Source of the DNA: Setoptus koraiensis
Taxonomy: Eukaryota; Arthropoda
Length of the DNA stretch: 64,000 bases
Direction of reading: 5' to 3'
Assembly (NCBI GenBank): GCA_048013815.1
Contig: CM106585.1
Span: 5,704,001-5,768,000, forward strand
The position numbers and the translations under genes are program-made. Numbering within the stretch: the first letter of the stretch is position 1; every line of letters begins with the position of its first letter. This document shows positions 49,257-60,768 of the stretch, one piece after another. The notes below the pieces were generated by a model that was given only the letters and a program-made list of their open reading frames with translations, did no database searches and was not told the origin of the DNA.

Positions 49257-49606
49257 GTCTGCTCAGGACGCAGAACGCCAACCACCTCAAGCCGCACGAC
49301 ATCATGGAGCTGGTGTCCAAGCTGGCCAGCTCGTCGCTGCAGCAGCACCAGCAAATGGTGCAGCCGCAGCCGGTATCGCACCAGCAGCAACAGCCAGTAT
49401 CACAGCAGCAGCAGCAAACAATTGGAGGCAATAACGCAAACTCGACCAACAACCGCGCAACAACCGCCAACAACGGCCACAGGTTGCCGCGCGTGCCCAC
49501 CGCGCACCAGTGTCAGGCCGACCAGTGTGCCCAAATGGCGGGTTCCGTCGATTGCGCACATTCGGCCCCGCTCAGCGCGGGCCAGTCGCCGGCGGTGCCC
49601 AACTGA
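49257..49606 (+). CDS. Helix-loop-helix protein, exon 2 (C-terminal)
   Basis: Follows a strong pyrimidine-rich acceptor (CCCGCAG). Its phase (two bases, then CTG) exactly complements exon 1, restoring a Gly codon to give ...DNLKGLLRTQNANHLKPHD. It encodes 115 further residues and a stop at 49606, for a 315-residue protein. A short helical stretch (HDIMELVSKLASSSLQQ) is followed by Gln-rich and Asn/Thr-rich low complexity similar in style to exon 1. The phase match, the acceptor and the shared composition support joining across 11.7 kb, but this is inference without transcript data. Confidence 0.65.
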
Positions 49607-50843
49607 GGCCGGCCCGCGCTGGCGGCCGGGCGCGCAACGCGACTAGCGCCCCTTGCAACTTACGCAAGCGACAAGCGACACGCACACACTTGGAATTAAC
49701 AGCACACACAGCTCCGACCGCAACAAACAAACACAACAGGTTGTTGTGGCGAGCGCGCAATGATTGATGATTGCCAACCCCAAGCCGGCTGACCCGCACA
49801 CTACGAGCCAACCCGTAACTGGCCGCTCACGCCCACGCCCTACCCGCTCCGACGGCCGCACTGCGTGACATGGAGGTCCGACGGCCCCATGTCACGTGCA
49901 ACAAGCAACGACTCTGGCTTGCGACAACTCTGAAGTCCAGAGTCTGGATAGGACACGTGCACAATTGACGCTCACCACTCATCAGTCAGTTGTACGCCAC
50001 GAGTCGGTGCGTCAACAAGTGGCCGCCGCACGGGCGCTCGCCGGTTTGGCTGGACACGGGATGCGCGAGGCGACAGTTGCCGCGAACTGTGCACACAATT
50101 TGCACAGCTCGCACAGTGCGCAATGACAACAAGAGCGAAACAGAGACACAACAAACGAGAGTGCTGGCGCAATCGAGTCACCATGATACTACTGCTATAA
50201 AACTATTACTATTGCTAGAAACTATTACCCACTATCGCTGCTACTATTACACAACACACACACACATGCACACATTATTATCATTATTGCATTGCGTCAT
50301 TATTATTGTCACAGTGCTGGGCGCAAATTGCGCAACCGCGACGCGGTCCCGCTCGCCCGCCAACCGAGCCGCCAGGCACCAGCCAACCGAGCGGCCAGGC
50401 ACCAGCCAACGGGATGCAACGGGATCCGGCCAGATGCAACCGACTGGCGCCATCCAAGGAGATCTAACCAAGGCGACGCGATGCGAGCGCGTTGCTGCGC
50501 ACACTCACAAGTCAGATGCGGTTGTCAGTGCCGTGCCAGATATCAAAGCAATTAAGGCAAACACATCCTGTTGTGTCCAGGGCCGGCTAACCGTTATTTA
50601 TTTATTGGGCCGCCCGTGTGTCGGCTCACGAATCGTATCGCCAGCGATCGCCTAATTAAGCGCACTGACAACGAACGGCGAGCCAACAAGCGAGCAAGTT
50701 GCGTTATGGCGAGCTGGCGCGATGTAGAAACAACAACAACAACAATAATAAACTTGACGATAATTGTCAATTATCGCCCTTATCTCTTGACACTTTTGCC
50801 CTATCTCTTGCGACTGACAATTTGCGGCCGGGCCGGCCGCACT

Positions 50844-51831
50844 CACCTGGCTGGCGCGGCTCACTCGCTGCCTAATTCGGTCACCTGTCGGCCGGCTCAC
50901 CTGTCGGCTGGTGCGTTCGTCTGGCTAATTGGCAAGTCGACACAAGCTGTATTGCACACTCGGTGCACAGTAAAACAGACAGTGATACTGCTAGAACAGA
51001 GTGACACTACTAAAACATGGTGACACTACTAAATTGCAAGTGCCGACAGTGCACAGTCTGGATGTGCCACACAAACTGTGCCTTGGACGTGCACACAGTG
51101 TGCCTTGGACGGCGTCTAGGGGCGCTGCGCTCGTATCACATATACGGGTGTCCATTTTAAAAGCGACAAACTTTTCTTTTCTTTATCTCTGTATAAGCAC
51201 GGTATGTGTGTGATATGCGATACGGCGATGGCCGGGCGCTGATTGAATAATTGATGACGCTTTGTTGTGCCAGTCGACGACGGCCTGTCATCGCGTTGCT
51301 GGCCCGACACACTCGCACAATTAATAAATAAATTAACACAATTAATTGAACAGGCCGCTGTACAAGTTTTGCGTCACCATTTGGCGTCGCCTTCGAATCG
51401 TTCAATTTGTTCACTGCGTTCGGTGTGTTCGGTGTGCTCGGTCTGGCCGGTGTGTTCGGCGGCCGACTGCAATTAGGTTTGTTTGTTCGGCTTTGTTCGG
51501 TGCATCTGCTGCCCGTCAGCGTTGTGACAGCAATCAGTGCAGCGAGCCAGCGAGTCTAGTTAGTCACCTGTGCACCAGCCCGCGAGTCACCTGTTACGAG
51601 TGTTCGGTGTTGGTGTGGTGTCGCAACAAACAGACACTTGCTGCCAACTTGCGAGCGAGCACTGCGCTGTCTTGCCCTGTCAGAGTGGCAGTAGCACACA
51701 GGTAACATTCGCAACAGGTGAACACACTGACGCAGGCCGCTTATCTGATGGCGAGCTAGTGCAAGAAGGGTTGACTGGGCCGACGCAACAGTGTGTGTGT
51801 GAGAGCCAGAGTGAGCCAGGTGAGCCAGGTG
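50844..51831. promoter_or_regulatory. Cluster of eight CAGGTG/CACCTG E-boxes
   Basis: Sites at 50844, 50882, 50898, 51565, 51588, 51715, 51817 and 51826, downstream of the HLH gene. Chance expectation in equal-base DNA is about 0.5 in this span, but the GC-rich background raises it, and CAGGTGAG also recurs elsewhere in the window. Confidence 0.25.
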
Positions 51832-52950
51832 AGCAGCTCCATATTTAGTTGATTGATAGTGCGCATGGCTAACTAAGGCTGCCGGCTGCAGTGAGCAGCC
51901 AGACGCGGCCAACAGGTAGGCACAGGTAGACACATGACAGATGACAGCTGTTTGCTTTGGAGGCGGCAGATTCTCTCAAACTGTGTGAGACTCGCAACTG
52001 TGCGAGTCACAACTGAGTGCGCTGGCAGCACTTGTTAGAATGTTTGTAGCGGCAGCAACATATGTCTCGATTTACATTTGTATCATGTCTATATTTGAGT
52101 TGGCGTTCGCGCCACATCAGCTGCGCGCCCGACCGGCCATCCAGTCGTTCGGCCGGCCCGTCAACAGCGACCGGCCATCCAGTCATTCGGCCGGCCGACG
52201 GCAACGACGAGCGTCGGGCCGCTGTGGCCGCGCGCCGTCCGACCGCCGACTCAAAATCGTTCCAATGACAGTGGCACAGAGTGTGCACTTGTCCGTGGCC
52301 ATTGTCGGTGCCACTGGTTGCGCTGCACGCTACCTGTTGATTCGACGGCGCTGGGCCGTCAAGTTGCCGGGTTGCGCGCGAGTCGCGCTGCGCCGCCACC
52401 CCGTCCGCAGCGGCCAGTTCGCGGCGTGCACCGGCCCGCTGTCGGCGCTGCACCTGCCGTCCGGTTTGCCGAGCCGGTGCCAGTGCGATTCTGCATTGGA
52501 AACGCCAATTGCGGCATTCGACACTCTGATTTCGCAATTGGCGCTTCGACCGATTGACCGATTCAGAGCTCAATTCGGCGATTTAAAGGCGATTTAAAGC
52601 CCAATTCAGACTGCGATTCAGGCTCCGATTCGAAGCCCAGCCTGAGCGCGTTCGGACCGCGACGGGCCGGCCGACGCACCGATCGGCCCGCCTGACACAT
52701 GTGATGCGCGAGCGAGTGAGGCTCGCGTGGAATGCTCGCCGCCACGACCGCGGCACATCGATGCAGCGGTGCGACGGTGCAGCGGTGCGACGGTGCGACG
52801 GTGCAGCGTGCAGCCAGTTGCGGGCAACAATGACGGTGCGCGCGCGAGTTCGCATCGTGAGAAGGAATGTCGAACGGGCCGACTAGCAGGTGATAATCAA
52901 GAGAACGTGTGAACGTTGCGGGCCATCCTTCCATCACGCGCACCATTGTG

Positions 52951-53018
52951 CGCGTTACCTGCGCTATTCGCGTTACCTGCGCTATTCGCGTTACCTGTGC
53001 TATTTGCGCTATCTGTGC
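52951..53018. repeat. 18-bp tandem repeat CGCGTTACCTGCGCTATT
   Basis: Three clear units and a diverged fourth. Confidence 0.9.
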
Positions 53019-53546
53019 CGTCGCAGGTAGGCCGCGCGCGGCATCTGGTCAGGCGCTGGATTAGCGCCGGCCGGCCGCTCGGGCCATTCCAGCCAGTCGG
53101 GCCGTTCCAGCCGTCGGGCCGGCGAAGGCGAGGAATTCCATTGAGTCGGGAGTGCGCTGAACAGACGCGCCGACGGGCCACTTTTAACCTACTTGGGCCG
53201 CCTGCGACAGCGCCTCCGAGCACAACACACAGGTAACATATGTCGCTAACATGTTAATTGTGGCCCGTCCACTCTAATGCGCCATAAATAGTCGGCCGAT
53301 GGTCAGTTGTTGTTGGCGCTGTTGACAATGCGGTGGCAAACAATAACTGTTGCTGTTACTGCTGTTTGTGTCGTTCGCGTCGTTCGCGTTGTTTGCCGTG
53401 TTTGTGTTGGCCAATAAAACGGCGCACTTTATATCCACTGCATTTGCGCCCTTGCGGGTTCGCCTGTCAAATCTGGTGCGCGTCCAGCGTGCACCGTTCG
53501 ATGGGGCACGCTGCACGTTAAATGCCGAAGCTGAATCACGAGTCCG

Positions 53547-53634
53547 GCAACAGCAACAACAACGACGACAACAACGACAACAACGACAACAACGACAACG
53601 ACAACAACGACAACGACAACAACGACGACAACGG
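53547..53634. repeat. CAA/CGA trinucleotide microsatellite
   Basis: Interrupted AACAACGAC and GACAAC units, about 88 bases. Confidence 0.9.
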
Positions 53635-53939
53635 TGCCGTTGCAAAGGCAGCTCCGTGGACACTGGCGGCGATCGCGCTGCGCGCAGACTGGCCACTGTG
53701 CGGACAGAGCGTGGATATTGGCACACTATTGGTCCGACAGTGTCTGCTGGTTGCACAGGCTTGCGCCAGGCGCAAACACAAATGCGGGGCCTCTGCATTT
53801 GGAGACAGAGGAGGGGCACTTTTGTATGAACTGCGCCGTGATTTACTCGTGGGGCGCATTCTCCGGCCGGCACGTTGCAAAGCTGTGCGACGCGCATCAT
53901 TTGTCCACAAACAGGCCGCTCGCTGGCGAGTGACGGGCC

Positions 53940-54010
53940 AGTCGCTGGCCAGTGACTGACCGGCGACTGACCGGCGACTGACCAGCGACCGACCAGCGAC
54001 TGACCAGTGG
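53940..54010. repeat. 11-bp tandem repeat CGACTGACCGG
   Basis: About six units with CAGCGACTGAC variants. Confidence 0.8.
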
Positions 54011-55792
54011 CGTTGGGGTCCGGCGTCATTATATTATCACGGGCAGTGTTGCCGATGATAATATAACGATGAGGGCACTGTCGGCGCGCCACATTCGCGG
54101 CCACAAGGCCCAGTGGTCAATTGGAGTCGCATTGCGCTGTCACAATAGCGCCGGCGACGCGCAGTTGGCGCACAATGGCCCCACAACTGGCTCACAACTG
54201 GCTTAGAACTGGCCCAAAACTGGCCCACAACTGGCTCTGGAGCAACTCTGGCACAGTCACTGAGAGTTACTGCGAGTTGCTGAGAGTTATTGAGGGTTAC
54301 TGACAAGCGAGCAGAGCTGGCCCCATTGGCGGTGGCGCTGCGGTGGCGATCATACCGAGGTGCCCATACAACGAGGTGGCGATCGTACAATGCGATCATA
54401 CAAAGTATTGTCACCGGACAATCGCCGTATCGAATGCGGTGTGAGACACGTTAGACGAGCGGCCCACCAAATGACATTATCGACGCGGCATTGTTATCAT
54501 TGGTTGTTATTATTTGTTGTTGTTATTTGTTGTCGTTGGCGCTGTCGTTGGTGTTGTTGTTGGCGTTGTCATTGTTGTTGTTGGTGCCGTCGTCAGTGTT
54601 GGCCAGCGTCAGTGTTGGCCAGCGCCAGCGAAGCACCTCAATTGGCCCGCTAATACCCGGCTAATACCGTGTGGCGATTAGTCGGCCCGCTGGGTGTGGG
54701 TGAGCCAGTGGCAAAGTGAAGAGGTGAGCATATGTTTGCGCACCTCTCGCGTCATGCGTGTCCATTGTTGAACAATATACTCGTACATACAATGTATACA
54801 CAATATATCAGTATATTTATACGATTTACCAGTATGTACAATGTTCACCGGTCAGCGCTGTCGCCGGTACCCGTGGCTTGAGTCGCGCCCGATCGGATTA
54901 GCGGCCGTCGGCCGCCGGCCCGTCGCTGCCCGCTACCTGGCCGCTCTGCAAACATACCCCCAAACATATCGCCAAACACGTGTACAATGCACGTGCAACA
55001 TCGCACATACACGTGCAAACATGGTGCACGTTGGTGCGTGTTGGTGCGCGGATAGTTGGCGGCGGACGCGACGAAATCGATCGAGATCAACTGCGAGCAG
55101 ACGTTTCACAGTTGATTTAACTTTAATAATGGCCCAATTGATCCTTTATCGGTCGCCTTTGTTTGCAACTCGCCAGCTCCAGCGCCAGCGTTGTCAATTC
55201 AAATTCGCCTTGTTTGCGGCTCGACGGGCAATCTCGCACCACTCTGCACAACTGGCCGCACTAATGGCTTTGTTTAGTCACACCCGATGCGCGATCGCGT
55301 CGGCGGCGGCCCCGCAGCGCACAACCGGCTCCACCGGCCCGACCGGCCAATTGTGTTCGACCGAGACCGTGGCTGGCGCTAGTCCGACGCTGGTCCCAGC
55401 ATTGACAAATAACGCCGGCCGGCCGGCGTGAGCACTGAAATATCCGAAACTGAGAAATGAAATATCCATGAATATTTCATCGACACATTCATGCCAGATC
55501 ACATCACGTGCAAGTGCCACGTATCGCGCAGTGTCCAGTTGCTGCGAGCACGGTAGTTGGGGCACTGACAATTGTGATTTGTACAACAGACTCTGTATAA
55601 CAGGCAGCGCAAATCAAGAGGCGATTAAGTGGCCGTGGGCCGTCGACGCGCCCGACGCGGCCGGCCGACAGCAGGCGAGCCGCGCCGCGCCGCGCCAACC
55701 GTGCGACAACAGGAGATAATAACCAATTGAATGGGAGAGCGGGTAATTGTATACGCTGGCACTTTGTGCCAAGTGGCCTCACTTGCGGCCCG

Positions 55793-55869
55793 CAAGCGGG
55801 CCAACGAGCGACAAGCGGGCCAACGAGCGACAAGCGGGCCAACAAGCGGCCACAACGAGCGACAGGCGG
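55793..55869. repeat. 19-bp minisatellite CAAGCGGGCCAACGAGCGA
   Basis: Units start at 55793, 55812 and 55831, with a diverged fourth. Confidence 0.9.
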
Positions 55870-56306
55870 ACACAAATAGGCAACAAATGAATGGATGACA
55901 AGCGAACAATAACAAACGAATAATAACAAATGAAGCAGCAACAGTTGATTGGCAACAGTTGACCAGGTAAATTGTTGAAAAGTGTCCATTGACTGGACAT
56001 TGGCTCAATTGGCAGCGCCGAGCAGCGCCAATTGTCTGGCAATTGTCGGACAATTGGTGTGCGATTAACGACGCTCCGGTGTGTCGCAGCACGCTAACTG
56101 TCGGCCGTGTTGTTGTATTGTTATTGCCAGTTAGTGTCAGCCAGTTGTTGTGTGTCCGGCGAATCGCGGGGCGCCAATTGGTCAGCACGCGGGCCGGCTC
56201 TATTGAGTGCGCACCACTTTGGGGCCAACTTGAGCTCACTGATTGAGCGGCTCAGCGGGCCGACGGGCCGACCGGCCGACCGAATGCAGAAGCCGGCAGC
56301 CCAAAT

Positions 56307-56366
56307 GGCCGGCACCAAATGCAGTGGCCGGCACCAAATGCAGTGGCCGGCACCAAATGCAGTGGC
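56307..56366. repeat. 19-bp minisatellite GGCCGGCACCAAATGCAGT
   Basis: Three near-identical units at 56307, 56326 and 56345. Confidence 0.95.
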
Positions 56367-58450
56367 GTGTCCAAACAACAACAGCGGTAGCAGCGGTTAA
56401 TTGAATTGATATTATCATCATTGAGTGACCACCCTTTTCATGGGCCATTCATTGGTGACTTGTGGCCAATGGCAGCATCATTGTGCGCTGGCATCATCAT
56501 TATTCGTGCGCGACCCATTCACACATACTCGCATTATCCGACAGCTGCCACCGACAGATAATAATGACATCGCGCGCTACCCGGCGCCCGTTAGCTCGCG
56601 CTGCCCGTCGCCCGTTAGCTCGCACTGCCCGTCGCTGTGATTCGGTCACGCCATTGCGATTCGGTCGCGCCATTGTCGTCGACAGTCCACAGTCCAGCGT
56701 TTTGCGCGGCGAGCGGGCGGGCCTCGGGCACAGCCGGGCCAATCGGGCAGCGCCCAACTCGTCCGGCGAGATGCGGCGAGACGCGCTCAGATGCGGCGAC
56801 GTCCGGTGAGGTGCGAGTTGGCGCCACCAGGCGCGTCGGTCTCGAGGACGAAAGTTGCGGAGTTGGTTAGACCGCGCTGGTGACAGTGTCGCCTGGTGCA
56901 GTGGTCGCACCAACAGCGGACAGCCGATGTTGGCTCGGCGAGCCGTCAACTGACGCTTGTGGCAGCCGAAGGCACAAAAGCGTCACCACAATGCCATCTA
57001 TACTCGAGCGACTCAACTAGCGTGCAATTTACAGTGTCCAACAATCGTATAATCCGACAACTGATATGTGAAACTAATTAGAGGCTAATTAGTGATTACT
57101 CTGATCGGGTCGCTCACAACCGCTCGTTGGTCCAGTCTACAAACCAAGTTTACAAACGCCACTATTGGATAATCGTCTCGCCATTCTCGTTGATTTGTGT
57201 CGGATTTAGGGTCCCAAAATTTGGTAATTGGGCGCACCAGTATGAGCACGTCTGCGAGCCAATTCCGCAATTCGCGGGTGCAACCGCGGTGCGTTTAGTC
57301 ATAGCGACAGTCTTGGCGCAACCGCGGCAACTCACAGATTGTTCACAATTGTCAGATCAAGATTGACGTTAGAGGCTGATTGTTGCCAGACTCTGGCAGC
57401 CAGAGATCTTGTCAGAGCTCTTGTCAGTGGGAGATTGTCACAACGAGAGCGCCAACTGGCGCCCTGCCGATTGAGTAGTGAACCAGAAGAGGGCGTCTCG
57501 TGAATTGAGTCGCTCACTGACACATCAACACTGACACACAAAAGTGTATCATCGTATGGTACTGCTCGAGTCTCGCCAATAGGGGCGCTATTTTCAGTTG
57601 TTTCACAAGTGTGTCAGTTGTCAGTTGGCTCGCCACAAGTGCCACATTGGCCACTCTGACAGAGTGACTCTGTGACACAGAGTCTATGTTTGTCTTGCGT
57701 TGAACAGCAAACAACAACAACGACAATATCGTGGCGAGATATCATCAAATCACATTGGCTCATGTGGCGTCTGCCCAGCAAACACAATCAATCTCGAATC
57801 AATACTGCACCGATAAGCACTGTCGCTAATGGCACTAATTGGGTGACAACTTGCGCCGCGACAAATTAGCGCCGATTGATAGAGATTGATTGACAAATTG
57901 TGAGTGAGTCGACAACGAAAACAAACCTGTACTTCGTCGTGCTCGCACACACAAGCCCGTTGTTACTAACAACTTGTTACTCATCGTGGTCCATGATTCA
58001 TGGAGACGTCGGCGGCGGCAGATATCGGCTCTCGATGGAGATATCGGCCGTCGATGGCGACACCAGCGAGCGCCTTCAACGACATTGTTGTTGTTACAAC
58101 AATGATCATACGCAGAGTCATCAACTTGCGTCGCCGATATCAATACACTTGTCGAGTGGCAGCGATTAGCGCCAGTAAACAGGCGGCCGAGACATTCCGA
58201 GATTCAACACAATTCATTCAGTTTTCAGTGCCATTCTCACTCGCTCGCCGTCCCAATCCGTCACGCTCGATCGCACCACAGCTCACCGAGACCCACAGTA
58301 ACCGGCCGAGACCCACAGACGAACCAACTGGCCGAGACCCACAGACCCATCGCGAGACCCATCGACACACGACAAGGGATATCCCCGGACCACAAGCCAC
58401 ACATACAGCGCCACAGGACATAGCGGTAACAAGCACGCATTCGTACAACA

Positions 58451-59163
58451 ATGTCGGAAAAGGCAACCCTGTTGCCCACAGGTGAGTGACAAACAAACCA
58501 AACCAAACTGACCAAGCAACCGTATACGCACTAGCGACTAATCAGCTGACTAATTAACAATGTAACAACAACAACAAATGTAAACACGACAATTACGCAC
58601 CACAATCAGTGGTGGACGCCAGCGGCACCCAACTGCACTCGGCCTCGTATTATCCGCCGCCCACCGGTGTCCGGCTGGTTATCGTGCCCGGCTTAGAATT
58701 TGACGCCAGGCGCCGCTCCAATTATGGCTACACGTCCCTGCTGGCCGCCCTGCTCACATTCCTCAGCTGGCTGATAATAGAATCGCGAAGCTGCTACTAC
58801 GGACCAGGATTGAATTTTGACCGGTTGCAGAGTCTGCACATAGCGCTCATGATATTCGCTTTCACAATATTTTTATTGAGTCTGTTCAGTATGGCCGACT
58901 ATTTGTTTCAATTTCGCATTCCGTTCCTGTGCACCGTGCTCATAATGTACGCCGCCGCTGGCCTCATGGTGTGGGCCGTGTACCAGGCCGCCGTCAGTCC
59001 GTGCATGTCGTTCCCGATTCCCAACACCCCTCTGGATATTTATCCCAACAAGTCCAATGTGTTTAAGGCGGGCGACGGCTTCGGAATATCCATCCTGCTG
59101 GTCGATATTGTGGCCGCCGTGCTGCTCGTTTCGGCCGCCTCCAGCTTTTACTACCGCTACTGA
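58451..59163 (+). CDS. Four-helix membrane protein of unknown function, two exons
   Basis: Exon 1 is 58451-58481 (MSEKATLLPT plus one base) and exon 2 is 58610-59163. The 128-base intron has donor CAG|GTGAGT and acceptor AATCAG, phase 1, rebuilding a Val codon. The protein is 194 residues. Four hydrophobic helices are visible: SLLAALLTFLSWLII, HIALMIFAFTIFLLSLF, FLCTVLIMYAAAGLMVWAVY, and GISILLVDIVAAVLLVSAAS. The first loop holds Arg/Cys/Tyr-Tyr and the longer third loop has two Pro-rich turns and one Cys. Short cytoplasmic ends suggest a tetraspan (MARVEL- or TMEM-like) topology, but no family is recognised. A poly(A) signal lies 184 bases after the stop. Confidence 0.75.
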
Positions 59164-59346
59164 CCGCTACTGACCGCTACCTGGACGCCGCCGCTACCCC
59201 TATTCGGTGGGACCAAATTGAACCAAATATGCGATGGGACAATCGTCCAAACACCACACACTCGGGCCATGCTAATATTGTCGCCTCACACACCACACAT
59301 ACATCACACAGTGACACAGCGCTTCAACAGTGTAACGATTACACAC

Positions 59347-59352
59347 AATAAA
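59347..59352 (+). terminator. Poly(A) signal AATAAA
   Basis: 184 bases after the stop codon of the four-helix membrane protein and 80 bases short of the convergent gene's second exon. Confidence 0.6.
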
Positions 59353-59399
59353 GACAGACATTGCATCACAACACCATTACATCACAACCGAGCGAGTGG

Positions 59400-60075
59400 T
59401 CAGCCCAGCACGAGCGGCGTCTGGTTGCTCACCTGTTCCAAGCATTGCGTTATTATGCAAAACGCCTGCGTCGTGTTTATGTATTGCGTAACGGCCGATA
59501 TGCCCGTGCACCTGAGCAGCGTGTTGTCGAACAGGTTCTTGTTGCAGTACACGCACTGGCTGGCCAGTGGGGCGCCCTGCTGGTCGCCGGGCTGGTAGCA
59601 GAATCTGCCCGCGCCCGCGCCGTCGCGTCCCGTTACGTCCCGTTTCGTGAGTTTTGATGGTTTTTGTCGGTTGTTTGTCGGTTTTTGTCGGTTTTTGTCG
59701 TTTTTTGTCGGTTGTTTGTCAGTTTTTGTCGTTTTGGGGGTTCCCGCAAAGTAAAAAAAAGTACAAACAGTCAAAATTGTGTGTGTGTGCGTTAGAACTG
59801 GAGTTGCGTTAGCGGGATTATAATGTGATTAGCGGGCCACAGTGGGCGCCGAAGATTCTCTCAAGACGATCACAGAATCTGTGACACAGATCGATCTAAA
59901 TGGCTCACCTCATCTGAACGGGACGCTCGGCCATCAGCAGGCCGGCGATTGTTTTGCTCGATGCAACGAAACGGCCACCTGTTGTTGCCATGTCCAGCGC
60001 CATTAGTGACGTAATCGCCAGTGCTAATCGCAACGCCAGCGTTATCGTTTTTCTGTTCGTTACAAACAGAGACAT
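59400..60075 (-). CDS. Small secreted six-cysteine protein, two exons recognised
   Basis: Exon 1 is 60075-59909: ATG, 55 codons and two bases, with donor ATGAG|GTGAGC. Exon 2 starts at 59604 after GGGCAG, phase 2, joining ...ERPVQM to RFCYQPGDQQGAP. The signal peptide is the hydrophobic stretch ITLALRLALAITSLMAL after a short basic N-terminus. Exon 2 carries six cysteines with spacing C-x14-C-x2-C-x11-C-x16-C-x4-C and one NTT glycosylation site. It can end at the stop at 59400 (123 residues). Alternatively it is spliced at a good donor CAG|GTGAGC (59432), which would add a further exon I could not find. I recognise no family. The cysteine pattern suggests a disulfide-bonded extracellular peptide. 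It converges on the four-helix membrane gene. Confidence 0.6.
59651..59735. repeat. 10-bp GTTTTTGTCG tandem repeat
   Basis: About eight units, some as GTTGTTTGTCG. It lies in the intron of the six-cysteine protein. On that gene's strand it contains no AG dinucleotide. Confidence 0.9.
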
Positions 60076-60610
60076 TGTTGCCACACTAACTCTGTGACTG
60101 GGCTAATCTGGGCTGTTCAGCAATAGCGGCGAACGTTGGCGGCGATTGTTTGCGGCGAATAATTGCGGCAAATAATTGCGGCGAAAACTGCGGCGAAAAT
60201 TGTGCGACCAATTGGGGTCAGTTTGTCCAGTCGGGCGGTGGTCCTCGGTCCTCGATGCTATGGGATATTATGACGATGCTCCAATTCGACGTAATGACCT
60301 ACTCAGTGGATGAAACTCTTTTTGCGTCTGACTGACTTTCGCTGGCCACTGCAGCTCGCGATCTCGCTTTGCGATGGTCGGCAGTCGTTAACGCTAAAGC
60401 AACTGCCATTTTGCATGCGACCATGAACCAACTTTGACATTGATAGATTATCCTGTAACCGTATAGCACGAGTGCCCGCCAGCTAGTCAGCTCCCGAAAA
60501 CGCGATCGCAACAACAATGTGTTCTCGGCAAAGATCACATTCGAGCCACATGACGAGCGATACACATTTTGTTGATTTATTTTGCATTAACCTGTTGCGA
60601 TTTTCTATAG
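60076..60610. other. Upstream region of the six-cysteine protein
   Basis: Presumed minus-strand promoter. A plus-strand coding-like run (DAMGYYDDAPIRRNDLLSG, stop at 60313) occurs at 60254-60313 but has no clear splice sites. Confidence 0.3.
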
Positions 60611-60760
60611 AAATTGGATCCAGATTTGGATGGAACAGTCATGATGGGCATAACCGGTCTATCACGAAACATCGAAAGCGGTGAAACATCGGACGATCAA
60701 AACAACGAAAACTTAATACACATCCAAAAGCCATCAGAACAACGAATGGCCTCTTCATGA
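60611..60760 (+). pseudogene. Coding-like terminal exon or relic
   Basis: Follows an acceptor-like TTTTCTATAG and reads 49 codons (KLDPDLDGTVMMGITGLSRN...) to a TGA. Composition is polar and protein-like. No upstream donor or exon could be linked, and the minus strand is also open here. It may be one part of a frame-broken gene continuing at 60769. Confidence 0.3.
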
Positions 60761-60768
60761 ATGATTGA

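Larger units (their letters stand above)
49607..58450. other. 8.8-kb gene-poor region between HLH and the four-helix membrane protein
   Basis: No supported gene. It holds a cluster of CAGGTG/CACCTG E-boxes (50844-51831), numerous minisatellites of 11-20 bp, and GC-rich open frames without conserved content. Local AT-rich stretches occur near 54,750-54,840. Confidence 0.5.
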
